This document shows, in pieces, positions 32,601-43,239 of a stretch of 64,000 bases of DNA. The notes under the pieces were generated by a model, which saw nothing but the letters and a program-made list of their open reading frames with translations, was not told the origin of the DNA and made no database searches. Position numbers and translations under genes: made by a program. Position 1 is the stretch's first letter; every line of letters starts with the position of its first letter. This DNA is from Protopterus annectens (taxonomy: Eukaryota > Chordata > Ceratodontiformes > Protopteridae), in assembly GCF_019279795.1 (NCBI RefSeq), contig NC_056750.1:822996944-823060943 (forward strand), written 5' to 3'.

Positions 32601-35598
32601 TTGATAGTGTAGATGGGTTGATTTTTAGGTTGTAGAAGTATGATAGTGTAGACGGGTTGATTTTTAGGTTGTAGAAGTATGATAGTGTAGACGGGTTGAT
32701 TTTTAGGTTGCAGAAGTATTTTTGATAGTGTAGATGGGTTGATTTTTAGGCTGTAGAAGTATTTTTGATAGTGTAGATGGGTTGATTTTTAGGCTGCAGA
32801 AGTATTTTTGATAGTGTAGATGGGTTGATTTTTAGGCTGTAGAAGTATATTTGACAGTGCAGATGGGTTGATTTTTAGGCTGTAGAAGTATTTGTGTTAG
32901 TGTAGATGGGTTGATTTTTAGGCTGTAGAAGTATTTTGACAGTGTAGATGGGTTGATTTTTAGGTTATAGAAGTATTTTTGACAGTGTAGATGGGTTGAT
33001 TTTTAGGTTGTAGAATTATTTTTGATAGTGTAGATGGGTTGATTTTTAGGCTGTAGAAGTATTTTTGATAGTGTAGATGGGTTGATTTTTAGATTGTAGA
33101 GTAATTTTTGATAGTGTAGATGGGTTGATTTTTATGCTGTAGAAGTATTTCTGATAGTGTAGAGGGTTGATTTTTAGGCTGTAGAAGTATTTTTGATAGT
33201 GTAGATGGGTTGATTTTTAGGCTGTTGAAGTATTTTTGATAGTGTAGATGGGTTGATTTTTAGGCTGTAGAAGTATTTTTGATGGTGTAGATGGGATGAT
33301 TTTTAGGCTGTAGAAGTATTTTTGATGGTGTAGATGGGTTGATGTTTAGGTTGTAGAAGTATTTTTGATAGTGTAGATGGAATTATGTTTAGGCTGTAGA
33401 AGTATTTTTGATAGTGTAGATGGGTTGATTTTTAGGCTGTAGAAGTATTTTTGATAGAGTAGATGGGTTTGATTTTTAGGCTGTAGAAGTATTTTTATAG
33501 TGTAGATGGGTTGACTTTTAGGCTGTAGAAGTATTTTTGATTGTGTAGATGGGTTGATTTTTAGGCTGTAGAAGTATTTTTGATAGTGTAGATGGGTTGA
33601 TTTTTAGGCTGTAGAAGTATTTTTGATAGTGTAGATGGGTTGATGTTTAGGTTGTAGAAGTATTTTCGATAGTGTAGATGGGTTGATGTTTAGGTTGTAG
33701 AAGTATTTTTGATAGTGTAGATGGGATAATTTTTAGGCTGTAGAAGTATTTTTGATAATGTAGATGAATTGATTTTTAGGCTGTAGAAGTATAGTGCAGA
33801 TGGGTTGATTTTTAGGTTGTAGAAGTATTTTTTGATAGTGTAGACGGGTTGATGTTTAGGTTGTAGAAGTATTTTTGATAGTGTAGATGGGTTGATGTTT
33901 AGGTTGTAGAAGTATTTTTGATAGTGTAGATGGGTTGATGTTTAGGTTGTAGAAGTATTTTTGATAGTGTAGATGGGTTGATGTTTAGGCTGTAGAAGTA
34001 TTTTTGATAGTGTAGATGGGTTGATTTTTAGGCTGTAGAAGTATTTTTGATAGTGTAGATGGGTTGATTTTTAGGCTGTAGAAGTATTTTTGATAGTGTA
34101 GATGGGTTGATTTTTAGGCTGTAGAAGTATTTTTGATAGTGTAGATGGGTTGATTTTTAGGTTGTAGAAGTATGTTTGATAGTGTAGATGGGTTGATTTT
34201 TAGGTTGTAGAAGTATGATAGTGTAGACGGGTTGATTTTTAGGTTGCAGAAGTATTTTTGATAGTGTAGATGGGTTGATTTTTAGGCTGTAGAAGTATTT
34301 TTGATAGTGTAGATGGGTTGATTTTTAGGCTGCAGAAGTATTTTTGATAGTGTAGATGGGTTGATTTTTAGGCTGTAGAAGTATATTTGACAGTGTAGAT
34401 GGGTTGATTTTTAGGCTGTAGAAGTGTTTGTGTTAGTGTAGATGGGTTGATTTTTAGACTGTAGAAGTATTTTTGACAGTGTAGGGTTGATTTTTAGGTT
34501 GTAGAAGCATTTTTGACAGTGTAGATGGGTTGATTTTTAGGTTGTAGAATTATTTTTGATAGTGTAGATGGGTTGATTTTTAGCCTGTAGAAGTATTTTT
34601 GATAGTATAGATGGGTTGATTTTTAGATTGTAGAAGTATTTTTGATAGTGTAGATGGGTTGATTTTTATGCTGTAGAAGTATTTCTGATAGTGTAGAGGG
34701 TTGATTTTTAGGCTGTAGAAGTATTTTTAATAGTGTAGATGGGTTGATTTTTAGGCTGTAGAAGTATTTTTGATAGTGTAGATGGGTTGATTTTTAGGCT
34801 GTAGAAGTATTTTTGATGGTGTAGATGGGTTGATTTTTAGGCTGTAGAAGTATTTTTGATGGTGTAGATGGGTTGATGTTTAGGTTGTAGAAGTATTATT
34901 GATAGTGTAGATGGAATTATGTTTAGGCTGTAGAAGTATTTTTGATAGTGTAGATGGGTGGATTTTTAGATTGTAGAAGTATTTTTGATAGTGTAGATGG
35001 GTTGATTTTTATGCTGTAGAAGTATTTTTGATAGTGTAGATGGGTTGATTTTTAGGCTGTAGAAGTATTTTTGATAGTGTAGATGGGTTGATTTTTAGGC
35101 AGTGGAAGTATTTTTGATAGTGTAGATGGGTTGATTTTTAGGCTGTAGAAGTATTTTTGATAGTGTAGATGGGTTGATTTTTAGGTTGTAGAAGTATTTT
35201 TGATAGTGTAGATTGGTTGATTTTTAGGTTGTTGAAGTATTTTTTATAGTGTAGATGGGTTGATTTTTAGGTTATAGAAGTATTTTTGATAGTGTAGATG
35301 TGTTGATTTTTAGGCTGTTGAAGTGTTTTTGATAGTGTAGATGGGTTGATTTTTAGGCTGTAGAAGTATTTTTGATAGTGCAGATGGGTTTATTTTTAGG
35401 CTGTAGAAGTATTTTTGATAGTGCCGATGGGTTGATTTTTAGGCTGTAGAAGTATTTTTGATAGTGTAGATGGGTTGATTTTTAGGCTGTAGAAGTATTT
35501 TTGATAGTGCAGATGGGTTTATTTTTAGGTTCTGGAAGTATTTTTGATAGTGCAGATGGGTTGATTGTTAGGTTGTAGAAGTATTTTAGTGCAGATGG
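20694..35598. repeat. Giant 43-bp minisatellite, about 345 units
   Basis: The unit is GATAGTGTAGATGGGTTGAT followed by a 23-base part with TTTTTAGGCTGTAGAAG and TATTT. It repeats without interruption for 14.9 kb. Variants include GTTTAGGTTG units, 36-bp units lacking seven bases (AAGTATGATAGTGTAGAC), AGAGGGTTG units and GGGATAATTTTT units. Rare variants recur in the same order at intervals: GGGATAATTTTT at 22367, 23991, 25875, 27630, 30620, 32229 and 33724, so higher-order blocks of about 1.4 to 1.9 kb exist. Other rare variants recur at 5181 bp and at about 3.1 kb. L2 coding sequence lies on both sides, and the unit itself matches L2 coding sequence. Confidence 0.97.
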
Positions 35599-35660
35599 AT
35601 ACTGGTTTAAAGAAAAGGTACCTGACGGTTATTATACTGAGATGGCATATGATGTAGTTT
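35585..35660 (-). mobile_element. L2 LINE remnant on the right side of the minisatellite
   Basis: On the minus strand the sequence reads RYLFFKPVSICTKILLQP, which matches FQIKPVSTIFIKRLLSK of the L2 at 57030-60201. It is the L2 sequence directly upstream, in coding order, of what lies on the left side of the array. The remnant is short and fades before 35700. Confidence 0.6.
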
Positions 35661-36060
35661 ATGAATAAAAAGTCATGACGCAGTACAAGAGCACAAGACA
35701 CAGACTGACAGCATAGGATGCAGATTAAATAGACAACAGTGTATGACACAGATTAATAGACAGCAGTGTATGACACAGAGCAACAGACAACAGCATGTTG
35801 CACATATTAACTGAATGACTGCATATTATGCAGGTAACAGGACAACTGTGAAGCAGATTAATGATATGATACTTTATGACACATTAACTGTACAACAGCA
35901 TATGGCACAATTAACTGCATGACAGCATATGACACAGATTAATAATATGACAGCATATGATACACATTAACAGTGCAACAGCATGTGACACAGATTAACT
36001 GTATGTCATCATATGACACAAATTAACAGTATAGTACAGATTAACTGTAGAAAAGCAGGT
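35640..36060. repeat. Degenerate tandem repeat, ~30-40-bp units
   Basis: The motif ACAGCATATGACACAGATTA recurs in diverged form about a dozen times, with ATTAACTG and GTATGACACA variants. Unit length varies. It is older and less uniform than the neighbouring 43-bp array. Confidence 0.75.
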
Positions 36061-36104
36061 CCATGACAAGCTAAACAGCATTTGAAAGTAAAAAGCACAA
36101 ACAA

Positions 36105-36200
36105 GCATTTTTGCAGTGGGCAAGCTCCACTGCACCATCAATATGGAGAACTGCACCCCAGCATCCCCACTATTTATATGTTCCAAGTCTGTTGTCACAC
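36105..36200. mobile_element. MITE-like family M, degraded fragment
   Basis: GTGGGCAAGCTCCACTGCACC and CATCCCCACTATTTATATGTTCCAA match the block GGGGCAAGCTCCCCTGCACC and CCCCCTACTTAAATATATCAA of the copy at 11182. The outer palindromes are not recognisable. Confidence 0.45.
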
Positions 36201-36522
36201 CATCACTGTGGAATACGAACTCACTGATTCACTAGCAAATGAGTGTTAATCACTAGTGCTTCTCAAGCAAGCCTGACTCCCATAGAAAAGCATATAATGC
36301 AGTAAAAATACCTCTTTGGTTATGAAACTATAAGCTATCAGCAAAGATGAAAATTATATTTGTTACATTGCAGACAGCATTTTTTCTGCCAAGGTTGCTG
36401 TAGTTGGAAATTCCACTTTCTCCAACTTACAATGACCTTAGATTTAGAAAAAATCATTTCTAGGATGCAGGGGACATGAGAGATTTAGCCCACTGAAATT
36501 TTTTTTTTTTCATTTTTATATG

Positions 36523-36957
36523 TTGCTACTAAACCAGCACAGCTCCTGATGCCAAACTGCAGGACTAAATGCCTCCCAAACACACGTATGCTTGTTCTGG
36601 AAGTCAAAGGCAAAAACAATAAGCTGCTACTAAGCCAACACAGTTCCTAATTCCAAGCAGCAGAACTAAACACCTCCAATAAGCACAGTCAGAGAGGTGA
36701 AACTCATCAAAGATAAACTCAGCCAGACAGCCAAACTCACTGAAGCAGGTCTTTTCAAATTCCAAAGGGATAAGCAAACAAGACGTCTGACTGTGCTTAT
36801 TGGAGGTGTTTAGTTCTGCTGCTTGGAATTAGGAACTGTGTTGGCTTAGTAGCAGCTTGTTGTTTTCGCCTTTGACTTCCAGAACAAGCATACATGTGTT
36901 TGGGAGGCATTTAGTCCTGCTGTTTGGCATCAGGAGCAGTGCTGGTTTAGTAGCAGT
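36523..36957. repeat. Large palindrome, ~170-bp arms, 94-bp spacer
   Basis: The left arm at 36523-36692 is the reverse complement of 36787-36957 with only a few differences. Each arm is itself a diverged direct duplication of about 105 bp (TGCTACTAAACCAGCACAGC and TGCTACTAAGCCAACACAGT). The spacer holds an AAACTCATC / AAACTCACTGAAG tract. High arm similarity suggests a recent inverted duplication or ongoing conversion between arms. Confidence 0.9.
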
Positions 36958-37290
36958 TTGTTCTTTTTTGCCTTTGATCTTCATTTTTATATGTTGACAT
37001 GCAGTAATTAGTGGTGTGTGTGTTGGTAGATCAGACATCAAAATATCTATAACCTGATCAATAATCATATACTTAGGGTCCACAGTGATTCACAGAAACT
37101 CCACTCACTGAGACTCAATAAATCATAGCTGAAGTATCAGACATTGTAAGCTGTAGACTACTCAACCATACCAGATTACAGTGAAATCGACAAAAAAACA
37201 CAACTATAAAGCATGTTTGGGTGAGGGGGGCAGTATCTTCTGAATGAGCACTTATTATTGCAACGTTCATATGTGTAACTTCATTATTTT
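36958..37290. other. No gene recognised
   Basis: No feature supported. Its position just beyond the integrase side of gypsy fossil 2 means it could hold that element's 3' LTR, but no LTR pair is available to show it. Confidence 0.4.
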
Positions 37291-37699
37291 CTCAGGTGGT
37301 GGTCATTGGTCCACAGTCTGAGTACATTCATTTCCTAATAGTTCTTTCAGCTTGCAAAGGCGTCTGCAATTATTTCTCTTTGTCGTCTCTATGACAGAAT
37401 GTCTTTAGTTTGCTCTCTGTATTGTGCTTCTTTCTGGAACATTTCCGGTAGATCTCAGTCATATTTAGGATGTTTCTTGTAAATGTTTCATATTCCATCT
37501 AAACAGAACACCTTCTGTATTTAAACCATATAGTAATGCGGCATGTTAAGTGCTCATAGAACAGCAGCTTCCTGATGCCTATATTTCATCCACTGGCTAT
37601 AGTAGTTCCAAAGTATCCTCTGGCTGAAGATTATTTTCTATTGTGTATTCTTATAATTATGTTTTTGAATTTGCTGGGTATGTTTCTGCTGTTCCTTGT

Positions 37700-38330
37700 A
37701 GCATGGTATTTTTTATGGTTGCTGCAACACTGATGAGGTAGTGAGTTTTGAGCTTAGTTTATGGCTCATTAAACTTTGATCAGGTGATAATGGTTTCAGG
37801 GTTGCATTACAAACTTCCAAGAGTACAAGGTAGCAATCTTCTTTACCATCTAGTTTGCATTTTCTCATGAGAATGTTTACTGTTTGCGTGGCCCATTTAA
37901 CTCTATCATTGACTTTCAGGTGTTTTGGGCTCATGGTAATGTGATGAAATTACCATTCTGTAGCAGATATGTAGAATATCTTGGGCAATGGTGTGAAAGG
38001 ACAGTGTCTGGCATTCCTTATGGGGTCAAAGTACACTTTACGGCACTACTTAATATCTTGGCCACCATCTCTGTCAATTTGGATACCTGAAAGTATTTTG
38101 AATAGTAGTTGCTGCATAGCAGGTACTGTATATTTTGATGTTGGAACAGTTGTACTACAATTTTTACCAAGGGATGGCCTGGTATTTTTGTGTGCAATCA
38201 TTTCCTCCCAAGGCACAATGTTTTGTAGAGCTGCATATGAAAAAGTACATTTAAGTGGACATCCTGGACCAGAACATGCTATATCTTTCTTATTTTTGGT
38301 GCTTTATGATACTCAGATGTACCTCTAGTA
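37700..38330 (-). pseudogene. Gypsy fossil 2: integrase region
   Basis: WATQTVNILMRKCKLDGKED and YLVLLEVCNATLKPLSPDQS match the gypsy integrase core end, usually of the form TVQTVKNMLKKC and ALLEYRNTPL. A tract equivalent to TSSPHYPQSNG is seen just before it. It is a fossil and broken. Confidence 0.7.
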
Positions 38331-38514
38331 ACCTGGCCAGCAGCTGTTTTACTACAAGTAGGGCGTAACTACCAAGTGATCTTTAAACAATAATGCATCA
38401 GTATACACTTCTCATCACAGTAAGTAAAGTAAGGCTGTACAGCTAAAAGGAATTCTCTGTCTGGACAATCCTTTTAAGATTGTTACTGCTAACTCCTGCT
38501 TTTCATTATCAGCC

Positions 38515-38526
38515 TGTCTTCTAATT
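38515..38526. repeat. 12-bp target duplication, left copy
   Basis: TGTCTTCTAATT at 38515-38526 is identical to 41216-41227, on the two sides of the LINE. Confidence 0.85.
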
Positions 38527-38565
38527 CTCTCTGTCGTCTTCTTCTTCTTCTTTTGGCTGCTCCCA

Positions 38566-39450
38566 TTAGGGGTCACCACAGCGGATCATCTGTTTCCATT
38601 TCTTCCTGTCCTCTGCATCTTGCTCTGTCACACCAACCACCTGCATGTCCTCTCTCACCACATCCATAAACCTTATCTTAGGCCTTCCTCTTTTCCTGTT
38701 ACCTGGCAGCTCCATCGTCAGCATCTTTTTCCCAATATACTCTGCATCCCTCCTCAGCACATGTCCAAACCAACGTAATCGTGCCTCTCTGGCTTTGTCT
38801 CCAAACCTTCCAACCTGGGCTGACCCTCTAATGTACTTACTCCTAATCCTGTCCATCCTCGTCACACCCAGTGCAAATCTTAACATATTTAACTCTGCCA
38901 CATCCAGCTCTGACTCCTGCCTTTTTGTCAATGCCACTGTCTCCAACCTATCTAACATAGCTGGTCTCACTACCCTCTTGTAGACCTTCCCTTTTACTCT
39001 TACTGGTACTCGTCTGTCACAAATCACTCCTGACACTTCTCCACCCACTCCATCCTGCCTGTACTCTCTTCCACACTCACCCTTACTCTGAACTGTTGAT
39101 CCCAAGTATTTAAACTCATCCATCTTCACCACCTCTACTCCCTGCATCCTCACCATTTCTCTATCCTCCCTGTCATTCACACACATATATTCTGTCTTAG
39201 TCCTGCTGACCTTCATTCCTCTTCTCTCTAGAACATATCTCCACCCCCTGTTCCCTACTGTCACTACAGATCACAATGTCATCTGCAAACATTATAATCC
39301 ACGGGGACTCCTGTCTGATCTCATCTGTCAACCTATCCATCACCATTGCAAATAAGAAAGGGCTTAGAGCTGATCCTTGATGAAATCCCACCTCCACCTT
39401 AAATGAATCCATCACTCCCACTGCAGATCTCACTGTTGACACACTACCCT
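38566..39450 (-). pseudogene. RTE-type LINE B: catalytic FADD block and C-terminal domain
   Basis: Two overlapping frames. The first (39442-39197) holds GSALSPFLFAMVMDRL and MFADDIVICSDS, the palm with the paired catalytic aspartates. The second (39264-38566) holds the thumb and C-terminal domain, with KYLGSTVQSKGECG and WFGHVLRRDAEYIGKK. The frames overlap near 39200-39264, where a small length change joins them. Confidence 0.8.
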
Positions 39451-39574
39451 AGTACATATTCTGTACCACTCTTACATACTTCTCTGACACTCCTGACTTC
39501 CTCATGCAATACCACAATGCCTCTCTAGGCACCCTGTCATATGCTTTCTCTAAGTCCACAAAGACACAATGCAA

Positions 39575-40690
39575 CTACTTCTGACCTTTTCTGTACTTCT
39601 CCATCAACACTCTCAGAGCAAACATTGCATCTGTAGTGCTCTTTCCTGACATGAAACTATACTGCTGATCACTAATCATCACCTCCCTTCTTAACCTAGC
39701 TTCCACTACTCTTTCCCATAACTTCATGCTGTGACTGATCGTTTTAATCCCTCTGCAGTTACTACAGCTCTGCACATCACCCTTATTCTTAAAAATCAGT
39801 ACCAAAACACTTTTTCTCCATTCCTCAGGCATCCTCTCACTTTCCAAGATTTCATTAAACATTCTGGTTAAAAACTCTACTGCTATTTCACCTAAACACC
39901 TCCATGCTTCCACAGGTATGTCATCTGGACCAGCAGCCTTTCCATTCTTCATCCTCATCATAGCTATCCTTACTTCCTCCTTGCTAATCCATTGCACTTC
40001 ATGATTCACTATCCCCACATCATCCAACCTTCTCTCCCTCTCATTCTCTTCATTCATCAGTCCCTCAAAGTACTCTTTCCATCTGCTCAACACACACTCC
40101 TCGCATCTGAATACATTTCCTCCATTATCTTTTATCACCTTTACCTGCTGCACATCTTTACTAGCTCGGTCCCTCTGTCTAGCCAATTGGTACAGGTCCT
40201 TTTCTCCCTCCTTAGTGTCCAACCTTTCATACATCTCCCCATATGCCTTATCCTTAGCCTTTGCCACCTCTCTCTTTGCCATGCACCTCATCTCCTTATA
40301 TTCTTGTCTACTTTCTTCATCTCTCTGACAGTCCCACTTCTTCTTCACCAGCCTCTTTCTCTGTATACTCTCCTGTACTTCTTCATTCCACCACCAGGTC
40401 TCCTTGTCCTCCTTCCTCTTTCCAAATGTCACACCAAGCACCTTTCTAGCCATCTTCTTTACTAGCTTTGTTGTAGTTACCCAGCTATTTGGTAACTCTT
40501 CACTGCCACCCACTGCCTGTCTTAACTCTTCCCTGAACTCCACCTCACAATGATCCTTTTCCAGTTTCCACCATTTGATCCTTGGTGCTGCCCGCACACT
40601 CCTCATCCTCTTCTTGATCACCATTGTCATCCTACAAACCACCATCCTATGCTGCCTAACTACACTTTCCCCTGCCACCACTTTACAGTC
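39575..40690 (-). pseudogene. RTE-type LINE B: linker and reverse transcriptase amino half
   Basis: One long open frame covers the linker and the first reverse transcriptase blocks. Visible are WWWNEEVQESIQRKR, the block NGKAAGPDDIPVEAWRCLG, VLIFKNKGDVQSCSNCRGI and QYSFMSGKSTTDAMFALRVL. It ends at a stop just before the LEKAYDRVP block that carries the first catalytic aspartate, so no active enzyme is made from this frame alone. The linker of LINE A (833-1051) aligns to its first part. Confidence 0.8.
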
Positions 40691-41215
40691 TCCTTCAGAC
40701 TGGCCCTTCTGCATAAGATATAATCCACCTGTGTGCATCTTCCTCCAGTCTTGTATGTCACCCTGTGCTCCTCCCTCTTGTTAAAATACGTATTCACCAC
40801 AGCCATGTCCATCCTTTTCGCAAAATCCACTACCATCTGACCTTCTGCATTCCTTTGCTTAACACCATGCCTACCCATCACTTCCTCATCCCCTCTGTTC
40901 CCTTCACCAACATGCCCATTGAAATCTGCTCCAATCACCACTCTCTCACCCTTGGGTACAGTCATCACCACTTCATCCAATTCACTCCAAATTTTTTCTT
41001 TCTCATCCATTGCACACACAACTTGTGGAGCATACGCACTAACAACATTCATCATTACACCATCAATTTCCAGCTTCATAAACATCACTCTATCCGACAC
41101 TCTTTTCACCTCCAAAACACTCTTAGCATACTGTTCCTTCAGGATAATGCCTACACCATTTCTCCTCCCATCCACACCATGATAAAACAATTTGAACCCT
41201 AATTCTAATTCTCTC
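40690..41215 (-). pseudogene. RTE-type LINE B: endonuclease, 5'-truncated
   Basis: An endonuclease of the exonuclease/endonuclease/phosphatase fold. Visible are NVVSAYAPQV, VIGADFNGHVGEG (catalytic D-x-N) and VTYKTGGRCTQVDYILCRR (the aspartate of the family's SxxD-like end). The first about 60 residues of the domain are missing because the insertion is 5'-truncated. It would nick the target DNA for target-primed reverse transcription. Mammalian sequences called craniofacial development protein 2 share this domain because they derive from the same LINE clade; this is not a host gene. Confidence 0.8.
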
Positions 41216-41227
41216 TGTCTTCTAATT
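41216..41227. repeat. 12-bp target duplication, right copy
   Basis: TGTCTTCTAATT, identical to the left copy at 38515-38526. Confidence 0.85.
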
Positions 41228-41533
41228 TTGCCAAACATAGGGCTGCAGTCACCACTTGAAGAGAATTATTTAAAAAGTCTTCCAAGGTTCTTTCAAGCAT
41301 GCTCAGTTCAGAGCACTGGCTATATGCATTACTGTAATACTGAATTTCAGGAGGCTCAGTAGCATTGTCTGTAGTTTCACTGATACTTGATATGGGTTTT
41401 GAAAAATGCCCCGAAGTGTTATGACCTGATTCTAGCCGCATACTGCATCACACCCATTGATGAATTCATAAAATATCACACATCTGCACAGAGTGACCTA
41501 CATTTTTTCAGTTATGTGCATATTAAGTATTTG

Positions 41534-41540
41534 GTGTGTG

Positions 41541-41597
<57 letters not shown>
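41534..41597. repeat. (GT)n microsatellite
   Basis: About 31 GT dinucleotides with one GC interruption, inside gypsy fossil 2. Confidence 0.95.
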
Positions 41598-41600
<3 letters not shown>

Positions 41601-41699
41601 CACACGTGACTGCATCCTTCAGTGATCTAGATCCACATAGTGTGCAAAAGCTCCTCCTTTCACAGTACCGATCTAGGCTTGAATGACAGACATTGACTA

Positions 41700-43020
41700 A
41701 TATAATGAATTGAATATCTTAAGGGAGAACTTTCTGTGACTATCATTTTCAGGATTCTGAAGCAGCTTTCTTGTTCAATTTCCCAATGCCACTCAACATT
41801 TTTTCAAGCAATTTTTGTAACAGCATTGATACTTTTGAAAGGTGTGAACCATTCCTGAGAAACCTCTGCAAGGAGCTTTGCCTTTGGGGCATTCCAGTTG
41901 AAGAACAGCCTTGACTTTCTTAGAAACAGGCCCTAGTCTGTGCTCATTCTTCATATGTCCATGTATTTTACAGAGTTCATTCCTATTTGGTTCTTCTTAT
42001 GATTCAGCTTCATATTATTGCAACAGAGTTTCTCCATCAACTTTGCCAGTCTGAGGTCATATTAAGGTCATATTCTGTTTGTTTCACTTCTCAACTAGTT
42101 TGTCGTCTATAATATCAGCCTCTTCAGACAGACTTTCCATTATATTTCCAGTGGATTATAAGAAGACCTCTAGGGCTTTGAAGATACAAATGGAATTCTC
42201 AGAAAGTGATGTCATCCAATAGTGTATTAAATGTACAGATACATCCCCTTATCTATATTCACTTGTTAAAATATGTGCTTCATATCAAACACAATACAAA
42301 AAATGTGACTGTCAGCACCGTGATCCCTGCTTGAAGCCCTACTCAGACTCAGGGAATCAACACGTATTGAGGATTTTATTTGGTCTCACTACTGTTCTCA
42401 TACTGACAAGCAGGCCTGTTTGTCTAGTAGTAACCCTCAATTCTTCCATTCAATGCGCTCCTGCTCATTTTTTGCTTCATGGCCATTGGTACATATGCTA
42501 AGACATGCACTACATGGTGCAATATTGGGATTCAGCTTGATGCATACTGCTCAGACAGCTGGACGATGCCTGAAAATATTTTTGCATCAGGGCCTTGGCT
42601 TGCTCTGATAGTGTAAAGCAAAAGTTCAGCCTACATTTATATAAAGCATGCTCAGCAAAGTCATCACAACTATATACTTGCAATTGTGCACTGTCTGAGC
42701 ATATGTTTGTTATTTGGTGTGGCACCATGCTTACTTTCTGCTTCTGGTTTAAGCATTTCATTGGTAACCCCAGTACTTGACATGTTTCTCTGGCCAGGAT
42801 ATTATCCTGTTACAGTATTATATTTGAAGCAACAGTTCATGAGATTTTATTTGAACACCAACTCTATTTCTGTCTGCCCCTTAAGGATGAATGTGAGATC
42901 TGACCATGACAACAAGGTACATCTAAAACTGTATAGCTTAGTTCTCACTCCTGAAGCCTCCAAATAACTCATTCAAAGCATAACATTGTGCTCCTGTGTC
43001 CAGTTTAAACCGATACTCTT
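41700..43020 (-). pseudogene. Gypsy fossil 2: protease and reverse transcriptase region
   Basis: FKLDTGAQCYALNEL at about 42980-43010 has the protease D-T-G. KVKAVLQLECPKGKAPC at about 41880-41930 matches the gypsy connection region that follows the reverse transcriptase palm. The interval between is decayed. It is a fossil and broken. Confidence 0.6.
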
Positions 43021-43239
43021 ATGAGTAATTAACTTTTCTGACCAGTGCTTTCTACTTCTTCAACACATATACATTTTTCCTTCCTCTGTAGACAGCTCCT
43101 CTTCAGATCCAGGGCTTGCACTCTTTTCATACTAACAAAACTTTATATCTAATAAGAGCAATTATTTGGTTACATTACTGATTTTAGAAAATGTGTAGGC
43201 TGGATGACGTCAACAAATTTGACTATATCCACATCTCTC

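Larger units (their letters stand above)
38527..41215 (-). mobile_element. RTE-type LINE B, young, 5'-truncated, perfect 12-bp target duplication
   Basis: The minus strand encodes, in order, an apurinic-type endonuclease missing its first part (VIGADFNGHVGEG and TQVDYILCRR; about 41215-40690), a linker with KETWWWNEEVQESIQRKR, a reverse transcriptase ([54 protein letters not shown]) and an RTE-like C-terminal domain with RWFGHVLRRDAEYIGKKM and GRPKIRFMDVVREDM. The end is a (GAA)n-like tail. Breaks are few: a frameshift near 40690, two stops near 39575 and 39445, and a frameshift near 39230. Perfect target copies and few breaks make it the youngest datable element here. It cut into gypsy fossil 2. 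Confidence 0.9.
37300..43150 (-). mobile_element. Ty3/gypsy LTR retrotransposon fossil 2, badly broken
   Basis: A minus-strand gypsy pol is readable in pieces in the expected order: a protease tract with FKLDTGAQ near 43000, reverse transcriptase end near 41740-41960 (KVKAVLQLECPKGKA and an EWHWE-like tract), a possible RNase H area, and integrase near 37700-38330. The LINE at 38527-41215 inserted between the last two. No LTR was identified. It is much more decayed than fossil 1, with breaks too many to count by eye, and is older than the LINE it hosts. Confidence 0.7.

Noticed and set aside
20694-35598. CRISPR-like regular array
   Set aside because: Units are contiguous with no unique spacers, and the setting is a vertebrate genome.
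36958-37290. 3' LTR of gypsy fossil 2
   Set aside because: The position fits, but no second LTR, no polypurine tract and no clear TG...CA ends were found.
39992-41202. Plus-strand frames of 60-157 codons opposite the RTE LINE
   Set aside because: Antisense shadows of the LINE coding strand; low-complexity Leu/Ser/Pro composition.
40690-41215. Host craniofacial development protein 2 gene
   Set aside because: The endonuclease is continuous with linker and reverse transcriptase and is flanked by a target duplication, so it is a LINE.
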